This document shows, in pieces, positions 7,754-16,063 of a stretch of DNA of 27,352 nucleotides. The notes beneath the pieces are model-generated. The model did not search any database and was not told the DNA's origin. It saw only the letters and a list, made by a program, of their open reading frames with translations. How positions within the stretch are numbered: the stretch's first letter is position 1; every line of letters begins with the position of its first letter. Origin of the DNA: a virus; the IMG/VR virus record IMGVR_UViG_3300021139_000114, positions 1 to 27,352 of that record. One strand, given 5' to 3'. Made by a program: the position numbers and the translations under genes.

Positions 7754-10700
7754 TTAACTATTTATCGTCTTAGATTGGAAGGTATCCTTAAACCAACCTT
7801 TGATTTTATTTACAACCGCATTTGCTGTGGATATTGTTGTGATTGTGACCAACAACACAGTTGTAATACCCCAAATAGATAGGATCTTAACAGGCATTGC
7901 CATCTTTGTATTACTTTGCCAACGGCCAATTGTACGACACATTGGTAAACCAATATCCATCACCAACTTACCAGCAAAGTTTGACTTCTCATAACCTTTT
8001 GCACCCATTCTGAAGGCCATTTCTTCTGCCCATGGTTTTGCAAGAATGTTAATGTATGTAGTGGTAATATTCTTTTGCATTTCAATACGCTTCTCAGCAT
8101 TTCTTTCCCAGAAGAATACAACCTTACGTAGACCTTCAGAACCTTTACCTTCCATCAGGTCAACAACTGTTCTTGCCCAACGCAGATAGCCTGCATATGC
8201 ATCACGGTCATTCTTTTGTAGTTCTAATCCGAATCTTTGGTCGGCTTCATTCATTTGTGTATCAAAGTAACCTAGCTCAGATAGTTTCTGGCAAATAATC
8301 TTACCGCCACCGCCACCACCTGATGGTGCAGGAGGAGGTGGAACATATGTGGCTGCATATGTATGGTTGTAAACATAATTTGATGTGATATTTATTGTAG
8401 ATCCTGCATAATAGTTTGGTACAGAAGATGCAGAAGCTTCTAACTTAATAGCAGTAACTCCTGTGAACCATGCACCACCGCCAGGCATAACAATCTCAGA
8501 TGATGAGTTACCATAAGATAAATTTGGTGGAGCTGCCGTATCAAACATATTGGCACCACTTGGATCTCTAATCGTCAATGCAAATGCAGGACCTCCTGTA
8601 GCAGACCACTTAACATAATGGTAACCAGCAGTAACAGTTTCTAGTTGTACTATTGGTAGTGTAGGATCTGTTACAGATGAGAAGACTGTTGTTGTGTCTA
8701 ATGTTACTGAAGCAGTACCTTGGCAAGCAGCTGTAAATGTGTATGTTCCGGTAGTTGCAAAATAAACAGGTAAGTTTGCACTAAAAGGAGCTGCATATGT
8801 TGTATCACCCCAAACACCATATTGATTTAAGAACGAACAAAATGCCTGATTAGTTTGTGAGAAATACAAATTACCAATGCCTGTGTTTGCGGAGATAGGT
8901 GTGTAAGCACCACCAACACCTGCAATTTGACCGGATTGGTGTACAGAATTGATTGCACTGCTTGAAATAGTACCACTTGCAGTTGAACTTACATAGTTAC
9001 CATTGGAATCAAATGTAGCATTGATTAATGTTGTAGTTGCAACTGTTGTTGGTGGGTTAACAATCTTAGCCACATACAGACGAACATTTCCGTTCGAATA
9101 ATTGTATACGGAAACTACACGAGCAACAGGATAGAATTGACCAATGTTGGCCACATAGAAACCGACAACATCGTCTTCATTGAATGTACCAGATACGCCA
9201 GATAACTCAATTGTATTTGGTGATGTGATGTATTGGTCTACATTTTGACCATCGAACCAAGTAGATACTGGTGTGTTGACCAATAGACCTTTAGACTTAA
9301 CAATAATTTGTTGTGGTCTAATGTAAGGTAGAACAGCAATGTTAGTTAAGTAACCGTTGTTTGTACCAAATGTAGATGATACCTGTGATGTACCAGCTGT
9401 TGTTGTAATGTTTTGTAACTGACTACCATATGTTTGTGTAGTTGTTGCAGTATAACCTACAACAGAACCGTATGGACTGTTAGATAGTGTGCCGTGATTT
9501 ACAAAACTTTGTGATGGACCAGAAACTGTTGTTGTGGTACCTGGAATAGTTTGGAAGTCACCCGCATTTGTCAAATTAACACCAGATGTTTGCTGGTAAA
9601 TTTGCATATTAGGATCAGTAATCAACAATGAAGGAGCCTGAACGTTATCTACCCAATTGTCCATCGGAGGATTTAACTGTTCAACACCTTGTACAATCGT
9701 AACTTGGAATGGATTAACTGATACTGTTGAACTTGCCAATGGCTGAACAATAGTATTAGAAGTTGTATAAGGCAATGTATAAATGTTTGTTTGTGTACCA
9801 TTTATACTGTTGATAGCATATGCTGATGTTGCTGGTAATGTACCTAATGAATTCAGTACAACCGGATTCTGCAATTGGAAATTATCAACAATAGAAATAG
9901 GACCTAAACGACCTTTTCTGATATTGATATTAGCACCATAGTCGGCATTTTGTGTATCAGCCGCAGCGAATGAACTGAAGTCATCAACTAAAATACCGTT
10001 TTTGAAACGATTCAAACCGTTTTGGTCTGGTACTTGTAATGATTGTGCATTTTGTTCCAATAAATTCAATGAAGTATAATACTCCATATTATTAACACGA
10101 GTCTCTAGGTCGGTGATATCACTCTTGACCCAACGCTTGTGTATAACTTTATTGATGGATAAGTTTGAAGGTATACCAGGTTGACCTTCACCTGGTACAA
10201 ATGCTGTATATGGATCTAATGTCAAGTCAGCAATGACCAATGAACCATTTGGTTCAACTGGTGGAACTGGAGTAACAGCTGGTGTACCTTCTACGATTGA
10301 GAACTGTTTATCTTTAGTTAAGACTAATTTATCTTTTCTTCCCAAATAATAGTAATAGTTACTAATAAAGTTGGTCAAGTTTGTAGGTATTAATACACCT
10401 TCATTTGCATCACCTGAATGGTAATCCCAAACGTAGGCTGTTTGTGCATTAGTTCTTGTTGGTCTAAAGTCAATACTATCTGATAACTTATACACAGTAC
10501 CTGCACTTGAAGTGTAGATTGGTATCTGTGAATATGTTTCAGGTGATGAAGACTTTGGTGACAAGTAAGACATCACAGAGAAGTAACCATCACCAGAACT
10601 TGAGTGTGAATAGTAATCGTATACAATTAAAATATTACCAGTAGGTAATGGTGCACCAGGAATTAATGTAATGCCTGCGTGGTCATAGTAGTTATCTTTT

Positions 10701-13099
10701 TGGCCGTTATCAAACTTGAATGATGTTGTGATATCGTATTGTGAAGATGTCAATATACCAGAAATGGCTGCAGGTGCCAAAGCTGGATTCTGTGTATCAA
10801 CAATCTTCTTAATTTTCTTAACGTCAGAAACATATAATGATAAACGTGAAGAAGAAATACCTGCAGCTGTAATGTATGCCTGGCCTTTAGTCAAGTCTAA
10901 TGATACGTTTGTACCACTAACGTTTGTCAATGATGCACTTACATTACCTGTATCACCAGTTACAAGGTTCTTAATCTTTAATACTTGGCCAGAATCAGTT
11001 AAGTTATCACCGTTTGATACAAATACTTTTGCAATAACGTTAACTGTTTTACCTGAGTATGCTGATGTTGCAAAGTTAACTGTTGTACCACCTGTTACGG
11101 TCACGGTAGTTGCAGTCATATCTAAAACATTACCTGTCGCATTATCAATAACTGTAAAGTTTTGTTGTACAGCATTGTTAGCCAATGTACCATTACCAAT
11201 AAACTTTAATGGTCCAGATGTAATACTCAATGATAAACCAGAACCTGAGAATGTTTGACTACGGAATATTTTAGTAGAGTAGTAATCAGAATTTGAAATG
11301 CTTGCTACATATGGATAACCAACAGTAAACAATAGTTCAGGAGAACCTGGAACATTTAGTATCGTATCACCAGTCACCAAATTGTTTTGTTTACCAGATA
11401 AACTGATGTTAGCATTAGCGGTAAAAGAACTACCACTTGGTCTAACAATAGATTCTACATCAAATGTTTGGAACAATATTGTAAATTGTGTTGTAGAATC
11501 TGGTACTACTGTGAAAGCTATGTCAGTTGTAATTGTTTTTACACCACCAGCAACTGTATAAGATACAATGTTTCTAATATCACCGATGCTTGTACCACCA
11601 GTTACTTTGACTGTGGCATTGAAGTATGCATTGGCTGATGTTGAGAATGTATCTGTTGGATCATTGATAATGATTGTGTTTGTTGTACCAGATAATGCAG
11701 AACCAGACAATGTAGTTGTATTGATATCAGAAACGTATGCATTAAACACATATGATTTTGTGTTTGAATTGGTTGTACTTGAAACAAAATCTAAGTTTCT
11801 TAAGAAACCAGAACCAACTTTTGTAGAATTGTATGTGGTTGTATTGGCCGTATTAATACTTACAGCAGGCACACAATGGAAATCAACTTGTGGTACTGAA
11901 GTAGGATCAAAACCTGTAGAAGAACTACCACCTACAGTATCAACAATGAAATAGTTTCCGTAATCCATGTATACGGAATTTGTGGATATATTACCTGTTG
12001 CTTGTGCTCTATCACTTGTCAATACTTGGTTAGATTGGTTCTCTACTCTATAACCGTGTACATATGCAACACCAGGACCTACAGATAGGTCATACTTGGC
12101 TGAATTTCCACCCGCATTTGATGATGGTGTTAATTTAAAATCTTCAACAATATAATCACCGTTGGTTTCATAATCACGCTTTGCAAAGTAATCATCAATT
12201 GTGGAGTATACTGTACCATCTACTTGCTTAACGACTGAACCATTTTCAATGCGAAGAAGTTCAATAAATTGGTCATCATTACCTAATGTCAATGGCAATG
12301 TAGTTAGTGTTAATAAAATTGTATAACGGTCTGCACCTGGTGCCTGATAGTTGGAAGCACCAACAGCTGGATCTAATAGTGTTGCATCAGCCACATAATC
12401 AGTTACTGTTTCAGTAATAGAAAGACCAACACGATAAGATGGACTATTACTATACTTGTTTAAGATAACTGTTTGTGGTTGAACCGCAACAAAATTACCA
12501 ATAGAATATGTTGTGAAAGAACCGTCTGCGTTTTGTGTGGATGATTTAGAATAACCATTAACAACATAGAAAACACCATCAGAGATAGATGCAACAGAAG
12601 AATAACCTGTTGATGGGTTTAATGTTGTTGATGTGGCTACTGTGGCACCAATGTTTGTACCATCAGTTGGTGTTACAGCCATGTTGTCGGTGAATTGTGG
12701 ACCAGATAAGTAAGTCACAATCAATGTTGGAGGATCACCTGCAACAGAACCAGAACCAGTTGCCTCAGCTGTTGCAATAACTTTTGCAAGAACAGTACCG
12801 TCTGCGTTTGTGATTGTCTTATTTAAAAATGAACTGGCTGTAACTACGACATTGTTGTACTGTGTATTTAATCTGATGTAGTAACAGTATAAGTTTGTTG
12901 TTACTTTACCGCCAGAAACTGGTGTATTCTGTGTAAAGATATTACCAGCAAACTTGGAGATTTGGTCTTGTAATATTGTTTGAGATTGTGTTAACTCTCT
13001 TGCCTGTACAGCTGCACCCGGTTTAAATAAAATGCGATGGAAGTTCTTTGATGGATCAAAGTCATCATAGTATGGTGATACATTAAAATTCAGAGACAT
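7754..13099 (-). CDS. Giant peripheral baseplate protein, DUF4815 family
   Basis: 1781 residues, the largest gene here. The N-terminus is the hallmark of DUF4815 virion proteins of T4-like and other phages: PYYDDFDPSKNFHRILFKPG, then VQARELTQSQTILQDQI. Further family marks are SIDFRP near residue 876, a DITDLETRVNNMEYYTSLNL segment near 995-1015 and RFKNGILVDDF near 1030. Residues about 1430-1525 look like a jelly-roll or carbohydrate-binding-like beta domain. A Pro run and a Gly linker (SGGGGGGK) near 1593-1600 lead into a separate 181-residue C-terminal domain with a hydrophobic segment. Position after gp8 corresponds to T4 genes 9 to 10, so it probably forms the peripheral platform that holds fibres. 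An AAAGGA site precedes the ATG. Confidence 0.88.
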   Translation of the reverse strand: MSLNFNVSPYYDDFDPSKNFHRILFKPGAAVQARELTQSQTILQDQISKFAGNIFTQNTPVSGGKVTTNLYCYYIRLNTQYNNVVVTASSFLNKTITNADGTVLAKVIATAEATGSGSVAGDPPTLIVTYLSGPQFTDNMAVTPTDGTNIGATVATSTTLNPSTGYSSVASISDGVFYVVNGYSKSSTQNADGSFTTYSIGNFVAVQPQTVILNKYSNSPSYRVGLSITETVTDYVADATLLDPAVGASNYQAPGADRYTILLTLTTLPLTLGNDDQFIELLRIENGSVVKQVDGTVYSTIDDYFAKRDYETNGDYIVEDFKLTPSSNAGGNSAKYDLSVGPGVAYVHGYRVENQSNQVLTSDRAQATGNISTNSVYMDYGNYFIVDTVGGSSSTGFDPTSVPQVDFHCVPAVSINTANTTTYNSTKVGSGFLRNLDFVSSTTNSNTKSYVFNAYVSDINTTTLSGSALSGTTNTIIINDPTDTFSTSANAYFNATVKVTGGTSIGDIRNIVSYTVAGGVKTITTDIAFTVVPDSTTQFTILFQTFDVESIVRPSGSSFTANANISLSGKQNNLVTGDTILNVPGSPELLFTVGYPYVASISNSDYYSTKIFRSQTFSGSGLSLSITSGPLKFIGNGTLANNAVQQNFTVIDNATGNVLDMTATTVTVTGGTTVNFATSAYSGKTVNVIAKVFVSNGDNLTDSGQVLKIKNLVTGDTGNVSASLTNVSGTNVSLDLTKGQAYITAAGISSSRLSLYVSDVKKIKKIVDTQNPALAPAAISGILTSSQYDITTSFKFDNGQKDNYYDHAGITLIPGAPLPTGNILIVYDYYSHSSSGDGYFSVMSYLSPKSSSPETYSQIPIYTSSAGTVYKLSDSIDFRPTRTNAQTAYVWDYHSGDANEGVLIPTNLTNFISNYYYYLGRKDKLVLTKDKQFSIVEGTPAVTPVPPVEPNGSLVIADLTLDPYTAFVPGEGQPGIPSNLSINKVIHKRWVKSDITDLETRVNNMEYYTSLNLLEQNAQSLQVPDQNGLNRFKNGILVDDFSSFAAADTQNADYGANINIRKGRLGPISIVDNFQLQNPVVLNSLGTLPATSAYAINSINGTQTNIYTLPYTTSNTIVQPLASSTVSVNPFQVTIVQGVEQLNPPMDNWVDNVQAPSLLITDPNMQIYQQTSGVNLTNAGDFQTIPGTTTTVSGPSQSFVNHGTLSNSPYGSVVGYTATTTQTYGSQLQNITTTAGTSQVSSTFGTNNGYLTNIAVLPYIRPQQIIVKSKGLLVNTPVSTWFDGQNVDQYITSPNTIELSGVSGTFNEDDVVGFYVANIGQFYPVARVVSVYNYSNGNVRLYVAKIVNPPTTVATTTLINATFDSNGNYVSSTASGTISSSAINSVHQSGQIAGVGGAYTPISANTGIGNLYFSQTNQAFCSFLNQYGVWGDTTYAAPFSANLPVYFATTGTYTFTAACQGTASVTLDTTTVFSSVTDPTLPIVQLETVTAGYHYVKWSATGGPAFALTIRDPSGANMFDTAAPPNLSYGNSSSEIVMPGGGAWFTGVTAIKLEASASSVPNYYAGSTINITSNYVYNHTYAATYVPPPPAPSGGGGGGKIICQKLSELGYFDTQMNEADQRFGLELQKNDRDAYAGYLRWARTVVDLMEGKGSEGLRKVVFFWERNAEKRIEMQKNITTTYINILAKPWAEEMAFRMGAKGYEKSNFAGKLVMDIGLPMCRTIGRWQSNTKMAMPVKILSIWGITTVLLVTITTISTANAVVNKIKGWFKDTFQSKTINS
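7757..8299 (-). other. C-terminal helical domain after Gly linker, with hydrophobic segment
   Basis: Residues 1601-1781 of the DUF4815 protein. They read IICQKLSELGYFDTQMNEAD, YAGYLRWARTVVDLMEG and ILAKPWAEEMAFRMGAKG, then VKILSIWGITTVLLVTITTI, a plausible membrane-spanning helix, and an amphipathic end (VVNKIKGWFKDTF). I recall similar domains after Gly-rich linkers at the ends of unrelated phage fibre proteins, but cannot name the family. The composition is charged and helical, unlike the Thr/Asn beta sequence before it. Confidence 0.6.
7759..7766 (-). promoter_or_regulatory. Late-promoter-like GATAAATA before the 724-residue gene
   Basis: The minus strand reads GATAAATA, matching NATAAATA. 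It overlaps the last codons of the DUF4815 gene and ends 19 bases before the next ATG. A start about 6 bases downstream would leave a short leader containing GGAAAA, a usable ribosome binding site. Of the four motif sites this spacing is among the most promoter-like. Confidence 0.45.
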
Positions 13100-13109
13100 T
13101 TTATTCCTT

Positions 13110-14477
13110 TTAGTAACCTAATACAACTTTAAATTGTTCAATACCATCCGCACTTCTATTAATACCTACTCGGTTTTCAATGTAAGCCATGAAACCAGTA
13201 AATAAAACAAATTTTGGTGTACTGTATGACAGTAAAGTTCTTGTTGTTTTTGATGAGTTTCCGAAAACCGAACCGTTAATCGTTGGAGTTCCTGTTATAT
13301 TTATCAAGTTCACCACATTGGTTGCTTGATTAAAACTCAATACTGTGGCAGTAAATGTTGCAGTTGCTAAACTTGAACCTTGATATATCACTTCATCGTT
13401 TGTAAAAGCACCAAAACCTGGAGCCACAATAAAGTCTGTAGTCGTTTTATAGACTGCACTATTGGCCGGGTATGGATTGGTATCGTAACTGCTTGGGTTG
13501 ATTATAATACCAAATTGTCTGTACTCAATGTTGGTAGGTATATTACCACCTTCAGAACCATCAAACTCCATAGAATACATGACATGAGATGGTGCCAAAT
13601 CAATGGTTGGATCCCACCCGTGACCAAAAATAGGAGAAGTTGGTGCAATTGCTTGAGCACCAGAACCTATTGTAGAAGATATAGATACATTGGCATAAGT
13701 ATAGTTTTGACCAGGGTTTGTAACAAGAACATCTGTAACAGTACCATTGTTAATCACAGCAGTTCCTGTTGCACCGGTTCCATCACCAGTTACAGTAACA
13801 ACAATGGCTGCATTAGCTGGATCATAACCGCTACCTGTATTCGTTACATTAATTACATCAATTGAACCGACACCTGCAGCTGATTGTAATGGATCTTCTG
13901 CAAGAGGTGCAAGAGGTACTGGCATCCATGTGGTGTCCATGAATTTAACTTTTGAACCTGTGTCAATTGTGTATAAGTATTTCCACTTATAACCATCACC
14001 ACCAATATAGAGGTTGTTTGTAGTGTATGAGCCTGGTTGGAAGTATGGTTCGTATACAGACTGAACGCCTCCACCATTCCATAAACACTTGAACACTTGG
14101 TCGTAACGATTCTTTACATAGAAATTATAGACCAAGAAACCATTAGAATCTGTTTGAAACATATCCACATCATCACGATACGGATCATATACAGAATTTG
14201 GTTCCCAATCTATTCTCTGTACGACAGGTGAAATGTCATTAGATGTAAACAATTTAACCGCAAATATATTTTTATATACATTCTTAATATATTTGGTATC
14301 TTGTGTAGGTGTAGGTGGATTATTTTCGTCAGCCCATGGGTCAGTTCTAGCTATAAAAGCATAAGTTGTACTTAACGGTATGTTATAGTATGGTGGTAGA
14401 GCCGCCACAGGAGCATAGTATTGCTCCGCAACTTGAACTACCTTAGAATTATATGTAAGTAATGATTGATTAGCCAT
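13110..14477 (-). CDS. 8: Baseplate wedge subunit gp8
   Basis: Wedge protein of the T4 gp8 family. Strong family segments are YAFIARTDPWADENNPP (39-55), YIKNVYKNIFAVK (63-75), DISPVVQRIDWEPNSVYDPY (81-100), FYVKNRYDQVFKCLWNGGG (119-137) and DGYKWKYLYTIDTGSKVKFM (161-180). The C-terminus ends in GIEQFKVVLGY. It has 455 residues against 334 in T4. Much of the excess is a GxGY repeat insertion at residues about 203-279, just after WMPVPLAPLAEDPLQ. The gene follows the fibre-like gene by 12 bases. There is no evident Shine-Dalgarno sequence; an AATAAATA motif lies just upstream. Confidence 0.94.
   Translation of the reverse strand: MANQSLLTYNSKVVQVAEQYYAPVAALPPYYNIPLSTTYAFIARTDPWADENNPPTPTQDTKYIKNVYKNIFAVKLFTSNDISPVVQRIDWEPNSVYDPYRDDVDMFQTDSNGFLVYNFYVKNRYDQVFKCLWNGGGVQSVYEPYFQPGSYTTNNLYIGGDGYKWKYLYTIDTGSKVKFMDTTWMPVPLAPLAEDPLQSAAGVGSIDVINVTNTGSGYDPANAAIVVTVTGDGTGATGTAVINNGTVTDVLVTNPGQNYTYANVSISSTIGSGAQAIAPTSPIFGHGWDPTIDLAPSHVMYSMEFDGSEGGNIPTNIEYRQFGIIINPSSYDTNPYPANSAVYKTTTDFIVAPGFGAFTNDEVIYQGSSLATATFTATVLSFNQATNVVNLINITGTPTINGSVFGNSSKTTRTLLSYSTPKFVLFTGFMAYIENRVGINRSADGIEQFKVVLGY
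13641..13871 (-). repeat. GxGY beta-repeat module inside gp8
   Basis: Residues about 203-279 of gp8 read IDVINVTNTGSGYDPANAAI and then VTGDGTGATGTAV, followed by a second unit ending NPGQNYTYANVSIS. The GDGTGAT core is shared word for word with the module in gp6. It interrupts the canonical gp8 fold and accounts for about 77 of the roughly 120 extra residues. Confidence 0.65.
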
Positions 14478-14483
14478 AATATG

Positions 14484-14491
14484 TATTTATT
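14484..14491 (-). promoter_or_regulatory. Late-promoter-like AATAAATA upstream of gp8
   Basis: The minus strand reads AATAAATA, matching the NATAAATA form of the T4-like late promoter. It overlaps the stop codon of the upstream fibre-like gene and ends six bases before the gp8 ATG. No Shine-Dalgarno sequence is visible before gp8. Because the motif shares bases with a TAA stop, chance is a real alternative. Confidence 0.35.
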
Positions 14492-16055
14492 AAGAGTGTG
14501 TAACAGATACAAAAGTATTTGCAAGTGTTCCATCAATACACATATATCTTACCAAGATTGTTGATGTTCCCGGTATTGCATAATTGGTTGCATTGAGTGT
14601 TGAATTTGTTGCAGATAGTCCGTGTGTAAATGTTTGGTTAGTTCCAGAAGTGTTAGTAATCCATGCTACAACTTCTTTACCTGCCAATAAATTCGATAAT
14701 GTTACTGTTAAACCTGTTGCGGTCTGAGCACGAACCAATGAATTGTTTGTAAAATCAATTGTGATAGCCGTTTGAGAACTTGGATATACTGTTGGTGTAT
14801 ATACAAATCCTTTTTGTGGGTTAACATATCCATAAAACTGAGCATCTACTGCATTAAATGTTGCAATATTAATTAATGTGTTTGTTCCGACCTGTGTATT
14901 CCAGAATTGAATCTGCGAACCTTTTGATGAGTCTGTATAATTTTCTGTAGCAACAATATCAATACGACCAACACCAAGCGGACTAAATCCTGTAGAACCC
15001 CATCCATTACCAGATAATCTCATTAATATATCACCATTTGCTGATGATGCTGGTGCAGCTGCAGAACCTCTAGCACTACGACCTGCCAATACACCATAAG
15101 TATTGGCACCAAATGAATCAAATATTACTCTGGTTGATGTGTTTGCAACACCAGTGATTTGCATCATGTAACCTTGTTGTAAAGGTGGTTGTACAATAAA
15201 ATTATTTGATCCTGTAATTTTAATAGCTGGCACATTTGAGATTGGTGCAACTGTATTTGCAGATATTGTACCTACAGAATTAAGATTACCGGTTATTGCA
15301 AAATTACCAGCCGTAATTATGTTTGTTGTATTTTGTAGTGATGTATTAGCTTCATTCCATGCTGATTGAATCCATGTATTCTGTATTGCATTGACACCAG
15401 TTTGATAGATAGTATTTGCAGCTGCTGAGTTTGCTTGTGCAAAAGCGGCCGCAATATATGCAGAATTTGAACTTCTGTGAATTGAACCGTCTGGGTATTG
15501 AATGTAACTATTTGCAGGTAATACAATACCGTTTGCAGTAATATAAGCGGAAATATTACTAGATAGATAACCACCAACCGCAAACACCACATTCGTACCT
15601 GGATTTGCAGTACCAATCACCAAATTACCTGTTGCAGTAGAACCAGGACCATCAACAATTAAGTAACCATCTAATGGATACTGAGATGTTTGGCCGTTTG
15701 TTACTGGGTTCCATTGTGAGTTGTTGATACCCAAATCAACATAACCACCTGTATCTGTGCCAGTATCAGCCGTCAAAATGAAATCAGATGTGCCAACAGA
15801 ATTAAAGTTCTGCTGATTAATTTGCATATAACTTGCAACATTACCCGAGAACTGAGCTACTGTATTAGGTAACTGTATATTATTATTACCAACAGCCAAT
15901 GAATTATTTAAATATAATTGGTTAGCAATAGTGGTTGCTGAATATTGGCCAGTTGTATTTAATGTAGTATCAACACCGATAAAAACAACATTTGATGTAT
16001 TGTAATTATCTAGTGTTGTAAACTTTGGTAGTTGGGAAATCTTTGTCGTTGCCAT
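14490..16055 (-). CDS. Fibre-like structural protein between gp7 and gp8
   Basis: 521 residues. It begins MATTKISQLPKF, the kind of N-terminal motif seen in many aquatic phage fibre or appendage proteins. Residues 196-240 are Ala/Asn-rich (AYIAAAFAQANSAAANT), suggesting a trimeric coiled shaft. Residues 325-345 have GRSARGSAAAPASSANGD, a tail-fibre motif usually written RARG...P...GD, followed by IDIVATENYTDSSKGSQI. The C-terminal 110 residues (VRAQTATGLTVTLSNLLAGK, WITNTSGTNQTFTHG) form a beta domain that I recall from uncultured freshwater and marine phages. In T4, gp7 and gp8 are adjacent, so this gene is an insertion in the wedge cassette. An AGGA site precedes the ATG. Exact role unknown. 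Confidence 0.8.
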   Translation of the reverse strand: MATTKISQLPKFTTLDNYNTSNVVFIGVDTTLNTTGQYSATTIANQLYLNNSLAVGNNNIQLPNTVAQFSGNVASYMQINQQNFNSVGTSDFILTADTGTDTGGYVDLGINNSQWNPVTNGQTSQYPLDGYLIVDGPGSTATGNLVIGTANPGTNVVFAVGGYLSSNISAYITANGIVLPANSYIQYPDGSIHRSSNSAYIAAAFAQANSAAANTIYQTGVNAIQNTWIQSAWNEANTSLQNTTNIITAGNFAITGNLNSVGTISANTVAPISNVPAIKITGSNNFIVQPPLQQGYMMQITGVANTSTRVIFDSFGANTYGVLAGRSARGSAAAPASSANGDILMRLSGNGWGSTGFSPLGVGRIDIVATENYTDSSKGSQIQFWNTQVGTNTLINIATFNAVDAQFYGYVNPQKGFVYTPTVYPSSQTAITIDFTNNSLVRAQTATGLTVTLSNLLAGKEVVAWITNTSGTNQTFTHGLSATNSTLNATNYAIPGTSTILVRYMCIDGTLANTFVSVTHS

Positions 16056-16063
16056 TTATTATC

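Noticed and set aside
11602-15616. Minus-strand open frames nested at 11602-11787, 13853-14077 and 15317-15616
   Set aside because: They are out-of-frame shadows of the DUF4815, gp8 and fibre-like genes with low-complexity translations.
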